DNA of 64,000 nt from CAVVJA01 sp963801715 (GTDB lineage: Bacteria > Actinomycetota > Actinomycetes > Mycobacteriales > Jatrophihabitantaceae), in the NCBI GenBank assembly GCA_963801715.1, contig CAWDGB010000002.1, positions 186,001 through 250,000 on the forward strand, given 5' to 3'. Below the pieces are notes generated by a model that did not search any database, was not told where the DNA came from, and saw only the letters and a program-made list of their open reading frames with translations. A program made the translations under genes and the position numbers. Within the stretch, counting starts at the first letter, position 1, and each line of letters opens with the position of its first letter. Of the stretch, positions 25,135 through 34,125 are shown piece by piece.

Positions 25135-26541
25135 TCAGTCAGCCTTACTAGGGGGCACCTGCGCGACCGGTATCCCAATCCGCAGCACCGTCTCGCCAGG
25201 CCGGGAATCGATAGAGATCGTGCCGCCGTGTGCCCTCTCCACAATCCGTCGAGCGATGTCGAGGCCGAGCCCGGTGCCCTTCCCGACCTCCTTCGTCGTG
25301 TAGAACGCATCGAAAGCTCGGGCCGCGACTGCAGATGACATCCCGACTCCCGTGTCGCTGATCTCGACGGCGAGGTACGCGCCGTCGGCTCGCGTCCGTA
25401 TGCGAAGCGTTCCAGTACCGGCATCGGCCATCGCATCCAAGGCGTTCTCGATGACCTTTGTCCATACCTGGTTGAGCTCGCCGGCGTGGGCCTCGATCCG
25501 GGGCACGTCGCCATAGTCCCGCACCACCGAGATGCGGTCCGTGAGCCTGTGCCCGAGCACCGCCAACGTGCTCTCGATGCCATCCCTGATATCGACCAGC
25601 TGAATCGCCGCACGGTCCATCTGCGAATAGGACCTGAGCGCGGCTACGAGCGTCGAAACGCGCCGAGTCGACTCCTTGACCTCTGAAAGCAGCGACGCAA
25701 CCGACAACGCACTGGCCACCCACTCCAGGCCGGGCTCGAGCGCAGACTCCGTCAGTACGGTCGCTGCCCGCTCACACCAGGCGACATCGACCCCGGCGGC
25801 GGCGAGCGACTGGGCGATAGTCCACTCCCTCGCTACGCCGTGCCCGACGAGCCACGACGACAAGGCATCCTCCTGATCCGCGACCTTGATCGGATTCTGC
25901 GGCGCCGTCCGCTGCTCGATCTCGCGGCGCAGCGCATCGAGGGCCGCGAATCGCTCGGCCGGAATGCCGTCGCGAATCAGCCGTTCGGCGGAGGCGAGCA
26001 ACGTTTGAGTTGCGGCTTCGAGTTCGCCGGCGGCCCGGGTCGCAGCTGAGGCGGGATTGTTGAGCTCGTGTGCGAGGCCGGCCGCAAGCGTGCCAAGTGT
26101 GACGAGAGACTCGCGCTGCCGCGCCGTCGACTCGATCAAGCGCGCGGTGTGGTAGAGCCCCTCGACCAGGTGCGCAGCAAACGGGAACCACTCGTTGGAA
26201 CGCTCACGGAGGACTCCCGCCGGCACGCGGAGCACCCGCCCGGCGGTGACTCCGCGTCCCGTCGCGAGGTACACGCCCTGCTCGTCCCACGCCCGGAATC
26301 CGCCTGCCCAGCGTCCGGGCGCATCCATCCGCGCGACGACGGTGTCCTCCCGGTCGATGCGCCGCACCAGGTCGATAGCGCCGTCGAGAAGCACCCACCA
26401 GAAGTCAGCGTGCTCGCCTTCTCGGAACAGTTCGACACCGGGCTCGACTCGAACCTCGGCACCGCCTTCGATCAGCTCGGCGAGCTGATCGTCATTGAGA
26501 CCCTCGAACAGGCTGAGCGATCGGAGCTCGTCGACGCGCAT
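25135..26541 (-). CDS. Sensor histidine kinase with N-terminal cyclic-nucleotide-binding-like domain
   Basis: A 468-residue soluble kinase. Residues 1-120 resemble a CRP-type cNMP-binding fold (SLFEGLNDDQLAELIEGGAE, GVELFREGEHADFWWVLLDG). The phosphoacceptor helix is TLAAGLAHELNNPAS with His158. The HATPase domain (about 350-460) has NQVWTKVIENALDAM (N box), DTGVGMS and GKGTGLGL (G boxes). No response regulator is adjacent. It may signal through a remote partner or directly to the downstream hemerythrin module. The ATG at 26541 is used; a GTG one codon earlier is possible. Confidence 0.9.
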   Translation of the reverse strand: MRVDELRSLSLFEGLNDDQLAELIEGGAEVRVEPGVELFREGEHADFWWVLLDGAIDLVRRIDREDTVVARMDAPGRWAGGFRAWDEQGVYLATGRGVTAGRVLRVPAGVLRERSNEWFPFAAHLVEGLYHTARLIESTARQRESLVTLGTLAAGLAHELNNPASAATRAAGELEAATQTLLASAERLIRDGIPAERFAALDALRREIEQRTAPQNPIKVADQEDALSSWLVGHGVAREWTIAQSLAAAGVDVAWCERAATVLTESALEPGLEWVASALSVASLLSEVKESTRRVSTLVAALRSYSQMDRAAIQLVDIRDGIESTLAVLGHRLTDRISVVRDYGDVPRIEAHAGELNQVWTKVIENALDAMADAGTGTLRIRTRADGAYLAVEISDTGVGMSSAVAARAFDAFYTTKEVGKGTGLGLDIARRIVERAHGGTISIDSRPGETVLRIGIPVAQVPPSKAD

Positions 26542-26708
26542 CACAACGTCGCACTATGACGGCGCTCGGCCATGATCGGTTCGCTCATGAGATGAACCCT
26601 ACGGCGACCGCCCGATGCGCCACGATCTCGTGATACATGATTGGATCTCGGTGTCCGGCCTTGGTACGGCTCAGCAGCCGGGGCCGAATGTTCGTTGGGG
26701 GGCGCCAC

Positions 26709-27098
26709 ATGCAAATCCCGAAACCAACTGAGCAGGACAAGGACTTCCTTCGCTCGATCGTCCCGGACGATCCGCGCGTGGAACTCAAGCCGATGTTCGG
26801 CAACCTCGGGGCCTTCGTTAATGGCAACATGTTCGCGGGCCTGTTCGGATCAATGGTCGGTGTCCGGCTCATCGACGACGCCAGCCGAGAAGAGCTGGCT
26901 GGGATTCAAGGCACCGGACCGTACGGGCCGCCCGAGCGGCCAATGGGCGGTTACCTCGCCTTGCCGCAGAGCTGGTCGACGCAACCGAAGCTTGCCGCCA
27001 GCTGGGTGCGCACAGCGATGACCCAGGTCGCCGCCCTGCCGCCGAAGGCGCCCAAGCGTGCCAAACCGAAGGCCAAGTCAACCAAGTCTCAACGGTGA
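26709..27098 (+). CDS. TfoX N-terminal domain protein
   Basis: A 129-residue protein with the TfoX/Sxy N-terminal fold: ELKPMFGNLGAFVNGNMFAG, then GVRLIDDASREELAG and PMGGYLALP. The C-terminus is a Lys/Pro/Ala-rich tail. Stand-alone N-terminal domains like this are common in actinobacteria. They lack the C-terminal domain tied to competence in gammaproteobacteria, so the function is unknown. The ATG at 26709 starts the conserved part; the frame open upstream has no coding signal. Confidence 0.82.
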   Translation: MQIPKPTEQDKDFLRSIVPDDPRVELKPMFGNLGAFVNGNMFAGLFGSMVGVRLIDDASREELAGIQGTGPYGPPERPMGGYLALPQSWSTQPKLAASWVRTAMTQVAALPPKAPKRAKPKAKSTKSQR

Positions 27099-27179
27099 GA
27101 TTCGACCGGTTCGTCGGGATTACCGTGCTCCGGGGAGAAGGCTGCATCGCAACGACCGCCGACGAGTCGCGACAATCCC

Positions 27180-27510
27180 GCTGGGAGCGCATACCAGCTG
27201 GCTGACTGGGCGAACTTCGCCGTCGCTTCGGCCGGCGCACCCGCGACGCTGACCGGCCTACTTTTCGTAGCCGTCTCGATCAACCTGAAGCGGATCCTTG
27301 AGTTTCCGCAGCTACCGGATCGAGCGGCCGGCGCCCTGGGCTTGTTGCTCAACCATCCTGGTCGTAGCAGTGGTCCTGCTCGCACCCAGACTGCCCCACC
27401 AGGCGATCGGCGTCGAAATCGCAGCCCGGAGCGCGTTGCTTGCCTGCGGGGCGGTCCTGATCGCGCTCCCCACGTACGTGCGGGTTCTGCTCGTCGAAAT
27501 TCAGCGGTGA
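27180..27510 (+). pseudogene. Small multi-helix membrane protein, frame broken
   Basis: The frame at 27180-27350 encodes WANFAVASAGAPATLTGLLF then VAVSINLKRILEFPQLPDRA; the next frame (+1 from about 27350) continues LVVAVVLLAPRLPHQAIGVE and ends at 27510. The pair resembles small actinobacterial membrane proteins that start ...DFFVAxAGAxAALTGLLFVAVSINL. No start codon precedes the coding stretch in frame, so the 5' end is also disturbed. The function of the family is unknown to me. Confidence 0.5.
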
Positions 27511-27542
27511 CGGGCGAGAAGCCATCGGCCCGAGCAGCGGGG

Positions 27543-27977
27543 TCAGAATCCACGTACTCGGTCGATCACGATCCGTACGGGGACGGGATACGCCTCGCTA
27601 AACGCCTGCGGACTACCGCTCACCCGGATCATCGACGCGCGATACTTCGCGAGGTAGCCCGGGTGCGCGTGCGGCAGAGGTTCCTCCAGGGCGATAGTCG
27701 CGTCTCCGGTAAGCACCACGACGTTCCCCCCGCGGACGTTTCCGTCAAAATGCAACGCCACCCGAGGCCGGCGATCGAGGTGCTCGAGGCGATGAGCCTT
27801 TGCCCGGCTGTAGATCAAGACGGTCGAAGGAGGCTGCCAGACGAACCAGACCGGATTGGGTTGAGGAGTGCCGTCAGCTGCCACGGTAATGATCCAGACG
27901 ACCGGCTCGGTTTCGAGCCGCTCGGCGACGCGCCGACCGAAGGCTGACTCCGGGTCAGGCAATACGCCTTCGCTCAC
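27543..27977 (-). CDS. PPOX-class F420-dependent protein (Rv3369-like)
   Basis: A 144-residue split-barrel flavin/F420-binding protein. Features are RLETEPVVWIITVAADGTPQ then PNPVWFVWQPPSTVLIYSRA and RRPRVALHFDGNVRGGNVVV, matching the TIGR03667-type PPOX family typified by M. tuberculosis Rv3369. Such proteins bind F420 or haem and have reductase activity of undefined substrate. The GTG at 27977 starts the conserved part; upstream sequence in frame has no coding bias. Divergent from hoxX. Confidence 0.8.
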   Translation of the reverse strand: MSEGVLPDPESAFGRRVAERLETEPVVWIITVAADGTPQPNPVWFVWQPPSTVLIYSRAKAHRLEHLDRRPRVALHFDGNVRGGNVVVLTGDATIALEEPLPHAHPGYLAKYRASMIRVSGSPQAFSEAYPVPVRIVIDRVRGF

Positions 27978-28125
27978 GGCCTGAGGGTATGCCAGATCGC
28001 AAAGCGTCCGGTCAACGAGGTTCGGGATTCCGAACTGGCCGAAGAGCTCGCAGCAAGATGTATCTGCTGCCATTGCCGCGACTCCACAGCACATGGGAAC
28101 CATGAACCACAGCACGGGAAAAACA

Positions 28126-29868
28126 ATGCGAGTCATGCTGCTCTGCTCGTCCTTCAACGGACTGACCCAGCGAGTGTGGCTTGATCTGCGCGCAGCCGGT
28201 CACGACGTACGGGTGGAACTGAGCTCGGACATGGACGCGGTCCGGGCGGCCGCGCTCACATTCGATCCTGCCCTCATCGTGTGCCCGTTCCTTCGCGAGC
28301 GCGTTCCGGACGATCTATGGATGCGTTATCGCACGATCATCATTCATCCCGGCCCGATCGGCGATCGGGGGGCGTCCTCCCTGGACTGGGCGATCAGCGA
28401 TGGTGTGACGACGTGGGGCGTCACGGCGCTGCAGGCGGTTCGCGAACTCGATGACGGCCCGGTATGGGCAACCCGCACGTTTCCGGTTCCGGCCGGGCCG
28501 CGGAAAAGCAGCCTGTACAACGGTCCGGTCGCGGACGCAGCTGTTGATCTGGTGCCAGAGCTCGTCGCGAAGGCGACCGATCCCGCCTTCGTTCCAGCTC
28601 GGGCCGACGAATGGTCGACCGCCGTGCGCGGTCGCGCTCGCGCCACCATGCGGCAGGTCGACCGAGCGTTCGCATGGTCGGATCCGACCGTGGATATCGT
28701 CCGGCGGGTGCGAGCCGCTGACGGTTCGCCCGGCGTGCGCACGACCCTGGGTGGCCAGGACGTCTTCGTTTACGACGCGCTGCCGGGACCGAATGGACTC
28801 GCGGGTGTGCCCGGCACGATCGCCGCGCGCCAGCACGGCGCGGTGCTGGTCCGGACCGGCGATGGCACGATCTGGGTTGGTCAGGTGCGACTGGCCGACG
28901 CTCCGCGCGATCGGTCGATCAAGCTCCCGGCATCGATCGGGTTGTCGGACCATCTCGGCGGCGTACCCGAGTTGATCGGCGCGCACAACCGCGAAGCCGC
29001 GTTCCGAGAGATCTCCTACGAACGATTCGGCTGCGTGGGAGTGGTGTCCTTCGACTTCTACAACGGGGCCATGTCGTCGAATGACTGCCGCCGCCTGGCG
29101 AGCACCATACGGCGGGCCGCGGCGCAGAACACCCGCGTACTCGTCATTCGCGGAGGTGACACTTTTTCTAACGGCATTCATCTCGGCGTCATCGAAGCGG
29201 CGGAAGACCCGCGCCGAGAGACGTGGCACAACATCAACGCAATCGACGATGTCTGTCGCGAGATCATCACCTGTACCGATCAGATCATCGTCGCTGCCGT
29301 CGGCGGGAATGCCGGGGCGGGTGGGGTCATGCTCGCGCTCGGCGCGGATCGCGTGCTAGTTCGTGACGGCGTCGTGCTCAATCCGCACTACCGAACGATG
29401 GGCCTATACGGTTCGGAATACTGGACATACGTGTTGCCTCGCCGAGTGGGCAGCGCCATGACCCAGCAGCTGACTGAGCAATGTCTTCCCATCGACGCGG
29501 CCGAGGCGGCCAGGCTCGGCTTGGCCGACGAGATGCTTCCAGCGTCCCCGGGCAACTTCGAGGACGCGGTCGTGGCGTACGCGACAGCGCTTGGAACAAG
29601 CCCGGAATACAACCGGCTGCTCGTAGCGAAACAGGTCCGGCGCGAGCAGGACGAGCGGCGCCGGCCGCTTGATTCCTATCGCGCCGCCGAACTATGCGAG
29701 ATGATCCAGGACGTCTACCACAGTCGAAATGACTTCGCCGCCGCGCGGCACGCCTTTGTCACGAAGCAACCGCGGCCGGGCCGATTGTTCTCACCGGTGG
29801 CTGGTCAGACCGGCTACCAGGTCGGCCACCTCCCGAACCTCGCAGCGCGCTCGGAGGTCGGAGCCTGA
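28126..29868 (+). CDS. hoxX: HoxX-like formyl-transferase / enoyl-CoA hydratase fusion
   Basis: A 580-residue two-domain protein. The N-terminal domain resembles methionyl-tRNA formyltransferase (MLLCSSFNGLTQRVWLDLRA; catalytic-type loop HPGPIGDRG at residues 74-82). The C-terminal domain from about residue 295 is a crotonase fold (VVSFDFYNGAMSSNDCRRLA, GGDTFSNGIHLGVI, GGNAGAGGVMLALG). HoxX makes CO from formyl-tetrahydrofolate for the active-site ligand of aerobic [NiFe] hydrogenases. No hydrogenase or hyp genes are in this window. The ATG at 28126 gives the canonical short start; 28093 is an alternative. Surviving motifs suggest activity. Confidence 0.85.
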   Translation: MRVMLLCSSFNGLTQRVWLDLRAAGHDVRVELSSDMDAVRAAALTFDPALIVCPFLRERVPDDLWMRYRTIIIHPGPIGDRGASSLDWAISDGVTTWGVTALQAVRELDDGPVWATRTFPVPAGPRKSSLYNGPVADAAVDLVPELVAKATDPAFVPARADEWSTAVRGRARATMRQVDRAFAWSDPTVDIVRRVRAADGSPGVRTTLGGQDVFVYDALPGPNGLAGVPGTIAARQHGAVLVRTGDGTIWVGQVRLADAPRDRSIKLPASIGLSDHLGGVPELIGAHNREAAFREISYERFGCVGVVSFDFYNGAMSSNDCRRLASTIRRAAAQNTRVLVIRGGDTFSNGIHLGVIEAAEDPRRETWHNINAIDDVCREIITCTDQIIVAAVGGNAGAGGVMLALGADRVLVRDGVVLNPHYRTMGLYGSEYWTYVLPRRVGSAMTQQLTEQCLPIDAAEAARLGLADEMLPASPGNFEDAVVAYATALGTSPEYNRLLVAKQVRREQDERRRPLDSYRAAELCEMIQDVYHSRNDFAAARHAFVTKQPRPGRLFSPVAGQTGYQVGHLPNLAARSEVGA

Positions 29869-29933
29869 ACCGCCGGGGAGCTAAGGGCTGTCAGTGATGG
29901 GCGGCCCGTAACGATCACAGAAAATTGCCCTCG

Positions 29934-30845
29934 TCAGCTCTCCCCTTCCAGCGCTCGGCGCAGCGCATGGAGAACAGCCGACGCGGTGCCAGGTACGACA
30001 TCGACCCATCGTCCGTCCGCGAGGCACCGCTCGGGCCAGGCATCGTTGCGGGTGTACGGCGGAGTGAGCGCGCCCTGGACCTCACTGAGCCCGAGCGGGC
30101 TCCCGACTGTGATCATCCCGTCGACCAGCGGGGTGTCCGGGCAGTTGACCAGCACGTCGTACGCCACCACGCTCCCGAGGCTGTGCCCGATCACGACGTG
30201 TGGGCTAGACACCGCACGAACGTTCGCCAACGCGGCTACGGTACGAGCGCGCACGTCTCGGCGGACCCGAAACGACTCACCGTTTCGCGGACTGAACTCG
30301 ACGTCATACAGATAGTGGTGCACGTCGCGCAGGAATGCCCGCATGAGTCGCCGCTTCAGCCCCGCCGGAAGCGGTACCGCCTCGAGTGGTGAATCAGCGA
30401 CGATCGCCTCGAGATCGTGGCCAGGGGTGGGCACCACGGTAGCCAGGCCGACCTCGATCCCGAGGCGCTCGACGAAGGCGCGTTCCTGCGGCGGCAGCGA
30501 CTCGAGCCAGCTCATGTCGCTCGGGGCCGTGTCGACCATGGGAGCCAGTTCCAGCTCGGCCGACTCGTCGCCCGACGCTTCGACCAGGGGCTGCGGATAG
30601 AGAACGTCCGCCCAGTAGACCAGCGACGAGGACACGCCGAGGGATGCCAGGTCGATCCCATCGTCGTCGAGAAGCGCCACCCGCCAATGCTCGAGGAGCA
30701 CGCTCGGCTCGGGCTTGTTACCGATCCCGTGAACGAACGTGACATGCCCCAATGGGTCCCCCAAACGGCCAGACCTTACGCACGCAAGCCCGTCGAGGAT
30801 TGCAAGTTGAAGGACGCCCGGTAAACCGCCCGAGGCAGCAGCCAT
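29934..30845 (-). CDS. Alpha/beta-fold hydrolase
   Basis: A 303-residue protein with an oxyanion segment FVHGIGNKPEPSVLLEHWR (from residue 37) and the nucleophile elbow VVIGHSLGSVVAYDVL, Ser222 in GHSLG. Further on, MITVGSPLGLSEVQG fits the post-nucleophile strand. This looks like the lipase/PGAP1-like esterases with an HGIG start. The ATG at 30845 is the only strong start in frame; TTG codons closer to the fold are possible. It stands alone, convergent to hoxX. Confidence 0.75.
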   Translation of the reverse strand: MAAASGGLPGVLQLAILDGLACVRSGRLGDPLGHVTFVHGIGNKPEPSVLLEHWRVALLDDDGIDLASLGVSSSLVYWADVLYPQPLVEASGDESAELELAPMVDTAPSDMSWLESLPPQERAFVERLGIEVGLATVVPTPGHDLEAIVADSPLEAVPLPAGLKRRLMRAFLRDVHHYLYDVEFSPRNGESFRVRRDVRARTVAALANVRAVSSPHVVIGHSLGSVVAYDVLVNCPDTPLVDGMITVGSPLGLSEVQGALTPPYTRNDAWPERCLADGRWVDVVPGTASAVLHALRRALEGES

Positions 30846-31172
30846 GCCGAAAGGACTGCGATCCGGGCTCGTGGGCCGGCTTCGACACGCCGATACCGCG
30901 TAATCAGACCGGTTCCCTCGCCCGATAGAGCAGCCCGTATGGTCATGACCTGGGCGTGACAGGCGTCCGGTATGAACTACAAAGTCGGCATAGCGCGGTG
31001 TTGCAGGCGAACGTCGCCGTTACCGGCGCGAGCGATAGCCGAGGGACAGCTAGCCGGAGGCGATGGTGCAGCGGTGTTGTGCTTGTCGGACGATCTCGCG
31101 AACTCCGCAGATCCCTCAGACGGGTAGACATTCGATCGCGCGAACCGTTCGGCAGCCGTCGGCGCTGCCCGG
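30846..31172. other. Intergenic region upstream of a sigma factor gene
   Basis: A 327-bp region between a divergent hydrolase gene and the sigma factor gene. No coding bias, tRNA or repeat is seen. It presumably contains promoters for both, but no -35/-10 pair stands out with confidence. Confidence 0.35.
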
Positions 31173-31796
31173 GTGAGCCCGGCACGCCACGCCGCCGGCG
31201 ACCTCGACACACCGTTGACTCGCGCTGTCGCGGCAGCGCAAAAAGGCGACGATGCGGCGTTCACGCAGGTGTATCGGGCGGTGCAGCCCGGCCTGCTCCG
31301 CTATCTCACGGTGCTCGTCGGGGCGGATGCCGAAGATGTGGCGTCCGAAACCTGGGCTCAGGTATGCCGCGACCTCAGCGGATTTCAAGGCGACGGAGAC
31401 GGGTTTCGGGCCTGGACTGCGACGATCGGCCGGCACCGGGCCATGGATTATCTGCGCGCCCGGGCCAGGCGACCGGTTGCCGTTACCACGCTCGACGAAC
31501 TGATGGCGTTGCCAGCCCGGGACGACACGGCCGGGCTGGCCCTCGAATCGTTGTCTACCGCGGCCGCCCTGCGACTTATCGCCGCACTACCGCGAGACCA
31601 GGCGGAAGCGGTGATGCTGCGGGCGGTGGTCGGACTCGACGCCAACGCCGCCGGCCGGGTCCTGGGTAAACGGGCCGGAGCGGTACGCACCGCCGCCTAC
31701 CGCGGACTGCGCCGGCTTGCCGAACAGAACACCGGCATCCTCATCGACGGGTCGAGTGACACATCGCGTCCCTTCGACGCTGAGACGGTGAGATGA
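31173..31796 (+). CDS. RNA polymerase sigma factor, ECF-like
   Basis: A 207-residue sigma-70-type protein with region 2 (FTQVYRAVQPGLLRYLTVLV, then GADAEDVASETWAQVCRDL) and region 4 (LPRDQAEAVMLRAVVGLDAN followed by AAGRVLGKRAGAVRTAAYRG). The stop overlaps the start of the next gene by 4 bp (ATGA), so it is co-translated with a membrane protein that probably acts as its anti-sigma factor. The start at 31173 (ATG-less, GTG) lies inside a poorly conserved N-terminus and could be further in. Confidence 0.85.
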   Translation: MSPARHAAGDLDTPLTRAVAAAQKGDDAAFTQVYRAVQPGLLRYLTVLVGADAEDVASETWAQVCRDLSGFQGDGDGFRAWTATIGRHRAMDYLRARARRPVAVTTLDELMALPARDDTAGLALESLSTAAALRLIAALPRDQAEAVMLRAVVGLDANAAGRVLGKRAGAVRTAAYRGLRRLAEQNTGILIDGSSDTSRPFDAETVR

Positions 31797-32590
31797 GTAC
31801 ACACCAAGCAGGGCCGCGGAGCCGTGCGTACGCCGAGAAGATACTGACGGGGACCGCGCATGAGCAGTCGGAGCTCGCCCACATCATCGCGGCGGCGCGA
31901 GGCCCAGCGGATTCCGGTGAGCTAGCCGGCGAACCGGCCGCGATGATCCGGTTCCAGGCCGCGCGCCTGGAACCGGCAGCCGCGCCCGGTCCGACCGTGC
32001 GCAAGCGGATGCCCGAGAAATTGCTCGCCGCGAAGCTGGGGATCGTCGCCGCGCTCGCGGCAGCGGCCACCGGTGGCGTCGCGCTCGCCGCCACGGCCCA
32101 CACCCAGACCGAACCCGCCCACCACGCCACGCCTGCCAGCACACCGGTAGCCGCGCCGAGTCACGACGGAACGCCCACGCCGAAAGCGGCCACCACGACC
32201 GCACCGCCCCCGAGTCACGCCGCCACCGCCCCCGCGGCGCCGCCCGCGCCGGCTGGTGGTGCCGGCGCGCACCCCTCGGCATCGCACCCCTCGGCCTCAC
32301 CGTCGCCCGCGCTGCGCGGCCTGTGCATCGTGTACTTCGCAATAGGAGGTGCGGACGGAAAGGTGATCGACAACCCGGCCTTCCGCGCTCTCGTGACGGC
32401 CGCGGGCGGCAAGGGCAAGGTCACCGCCTATTGCCAGACGCTGCTCCGCGCTGATCCCTATCCGACCGGCCCGGCGAGGAGCCACCCCGTCGGGCCGCCG
32501 ATCTTCCGGCCCCGCGAAACGCCACCCGGCCACCGCCGCAGCGGCTCACCAGACGTGCCGCCCGGCGGGGCGCAGGCAGACCAATCCTGA
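31793..32590 (+). CDS. Putative anti-sigma-type single-pass membrane protein
   Basis: A 265-residue protein encoded 4 bp overlapping the sigma factor gene. Residues 1-75 are cytoplasmic and helical, residues 77-98 (LGIVAALAAAATGGVALAAT) form the membrane segment, and the outside part is a Pro/Ala/Thr-rich linker followed by a small domain around ALRGLCIVYFAIGGADG and a Cys pair. Position, size and topology are those of anti-sigma factors paired with ECF sigmas, although no ZAS zinc motif (HxxxCxxC) is present. The role is inferred from context. Confidence 0.6.
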   Translation: MSTHQAGPRSRAYAEKILTGTAHEQSELAHIIAAARGPADSGELAGEPAAMIRFQAARLEPAAAPGPTVRKRMPEKLLAAKLGIVAALAAAATGGVALAATAHTQTEPAHHATPASTPVAAPSHDGTPTPKAATTTAPPPSHAATAPAAPPAPAGGAGAHPSASHPSASPSPALRGLCIVYFAIGGADGKVIDNPAFRALVTAAGGKGKVTAYCQTLLRADPYPTGPARSHPVGPPIFRPRETPPGHRRSGSPDVPPGGAQADQS

Positions 32591-32738
32591 CCGGCTCGCC
32601 GCCGACCGACGGGCCTGAAGGCCCAGCCGGGCTACCCAGCCCCCGCAGTGCTAGGGCGACCGGGGCTGTAATCGACTGGCGAGAGACCCTCGCTATGCTG
32701 CGCAGCGGCCAATACGGGGGCTGCCTGATGGGAACGGC

Positions 32739-33251
32739 GTGGCTAAACATCGCAGACTGGGTGCTGTTGCCGATCACGTACAGCTGCGCGGGGTCGTCCG
32801 ACAAACGGCCACCGTCGTCTCCACTGCAGTCATCGCGTGCATCCTCGTCGCCGGGCTCATCACCGTCGTCCTAGCGAGCCTGGATAGCGCCAAACACCCC
32901 GCACCGCAGGCGCCCCCACCCCCGTCGGGTCAGGCGGCCGCGGGGACCGGTCAATCGGATGGTCCTCCCAGCCCGGCGCAACCGACTCAGGGATCAAACG
33001 TCGCGTACTACCCGACCCCGAGCCGGCCAACGAGTTCGCCGGCCGCGCCCACAAGTTCGCCGGCCGGCCCAGCGACTTCGCCGGCCGGGCAAGCGAGTTC
33101 GCTCCGACCAGCGCGGAACAACGCGACGCTCACCCCACCGGCACCGAGCCCATCATCGAGCATGCCACCCTGGAGTGGCACGTCCGAGCCGCACAGCCGC
33201 CACGCGAGGCCCACGAATCATCGGACGAAGACCCGGCCGCCGCGAGACTGA
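32739..33251 (+). CDS. Single-pass membrane protein with tandem repeats; reading frame uncertain
   Basis: The first frame encodes a short basic N-terminus, one membrane helix (VVSTAVIACILVAGLITVVL), and a Pro/Ser/Gly-rich extracytoplasmic part. From about 33000 another frame shows clearly stronger G/C at codon third positions. It reads EFAGRAHKFAGRPSDFAGRA and on to IIEHATLEWHVRAAQPP, and covers three 21-nt repeats at 33029-33091. Either the gene is frame-broken in between, or the low-complexity reading TSSPAAPTSSPAGPATSPAG is the real one. No family recognised. Confidence 0.45.
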   Translation: MAKHRRLGAVADHVQLRGVVRQTATVVSTAVIACILVAGLITVVLASLDSAKHPAPQAPPPPSGQAAAGTGQSDGPPSPAQPTQGSNVAYYPTPSRPTSSPAAPTSSPAGPATSPAGQASSLRPARNNATLTPPAPSPSSSMPPWSGTSEPHSRHARPTNHRTKTRPPRD

Positions 33252-33275
33252 TCCGCTGCGACGACTGGCACCGCG

Positions 33276-33572
33276 CTACCAGCGGCTCCCGCCGGACACC
33301 TCGCGAACGGCGGGTCGCACATCGGCGAGATACACGACGGCCGCGACTACCGACGCGAGAGACAGCAGATTCAGCGGGTAGGAGAACAACGAACCGAGTA
33401 CGCCGCCGACGATCAGGATGGCCAGCCAGGCCGGTTTGGTGAGTTTGTTCGCAGCGGGAAACGCAGCGGCCTTACGCACCGCGCAGTCCGCAACTGCCCA
33501 GGCGCGCAGGGCCACGAGCCCCCAGAACAGGATGCGATCCACCCACAGCTGCGTCTCGTACAGCACCTGCAT
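33276..33572 (-). CDS. DUF2516 membrane protein
   Basis: A 98-residue integral membrane protein with the DUF2516 pattern: FWGLVALRAWAVADCAVRKA, AFPAANKLTKPAWLAILIVG, then FSYPLNLLSLASVVAAVVYL. Three hydrophobic segments are visible. The family corresponds to M. tuberculosis Rv0476. It lies 69 bp after an XRE-type regulator gene, matching Rv0474 in the same neighbourhood, but the hbhA gene that lies between them in mycobacteria is absent here. The function is unknown. Confidence 0.85.
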   Translation of the reverse strand: MQVLYETQLWVDRILFWGLVALRAWAVADCAVRKAAAFPAANKLTKPAWLAILIVGGVLGSLFSYPLNLLSLASVVAAVVYLADVRPAVREVSGGSRW

Positions 33573-33641
33573 GCCAAAAGCCTAGCGACCGGAACTGTGC
33601 TGCACCGGTCGTTAGGTACAGACAGCCGGCCGGCTACGGCG

Positions 33642-34073
33642 TTATTTGGGTCCGTTCCCGCTTTTCGCCGGCTCGGCGGGCGGGCTCGTGCCGGCCCGCT
33701 CGTCGGTGCGCTGTGCGTTTTCGCGGCGAAATGCCTCGTAAATGTCGATGAGGGCCTGCTTTTGTCGCTCGGCAAGGCCGGTATCGGCGAGGATGGCGGC
33801 CACTAGCTCCGGATCACCGTGCCGCGTCTCGAGAAACCCAGCGCGAATGTAGAGCTGCTCCGCCGATATCTGCAGGCCCCGAGCGATCTGCTGCAGGATG
33901 TCGGCGCTCGGCTTGCGCAACCCGCGCTCGATCTGTGACAGATAAGGATTGGATACGCCAGCGACCTTCGCCAGCTGGCGCAGCGAGACCTGCGCGATTT
34001 CCCGTTGTTCGCGGATGAAGGCGCCGATGCCGGTTCCCCGTCGGCTCGGCTCGCCCGAGCCGTCGACATCCAC
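33642..34073 (-). CDS. XRE-family helix-turn-helix regulator (Rv0474-like)
   Basis: A 143-residue regulator. The HTH occupies about residues 13-68 (FIREQREIAQVSLRQLAKVA then GVSNPYLSQIERGLRKPSAD), with a C-terminal helical region (GLAERQKQALIDIYEAFRRE) and a Pro/Lys tail. The GTG at 34073 begins the protein with no Shine-Dalgarno, so a leaderless transcript is likely. Size and neighbours match M. tuberculosis Rv0474. Repeated GCTAGCG/TTTGCT elements just upstream (34095-34130) could be its own operator. Confidence 0.85.
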   Translation of the reverse strand: MDVDGSGEPSRRGTGIGAFIREQREIAQVSLRQLAKVAGVSNPYLSQIERGLRKPSADILQQIARGLQISAEQLYIRAGFLETRHGDPELVAAILADTGLAERQKQALIDIYEAFRRENAQRTDERAGTSPPAEPAKSGNGPK

Positions 34074-34125
34074 CCATCTAGTGTGCGGCGCACACGCTAG
34101 CAAATGCAAGCAAACCGCTAGCGGC

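Noticed and set aside
27089..27553. Minus-strand frame over the broken membrane protein
   Set aside because: No family, and the plus strand shows membrane segments in two frames.
33029..33091. CRISPR-like array
   Set aside because: The units are contiguous 21-nt coding repeats without spacers, and no cas genes are present.
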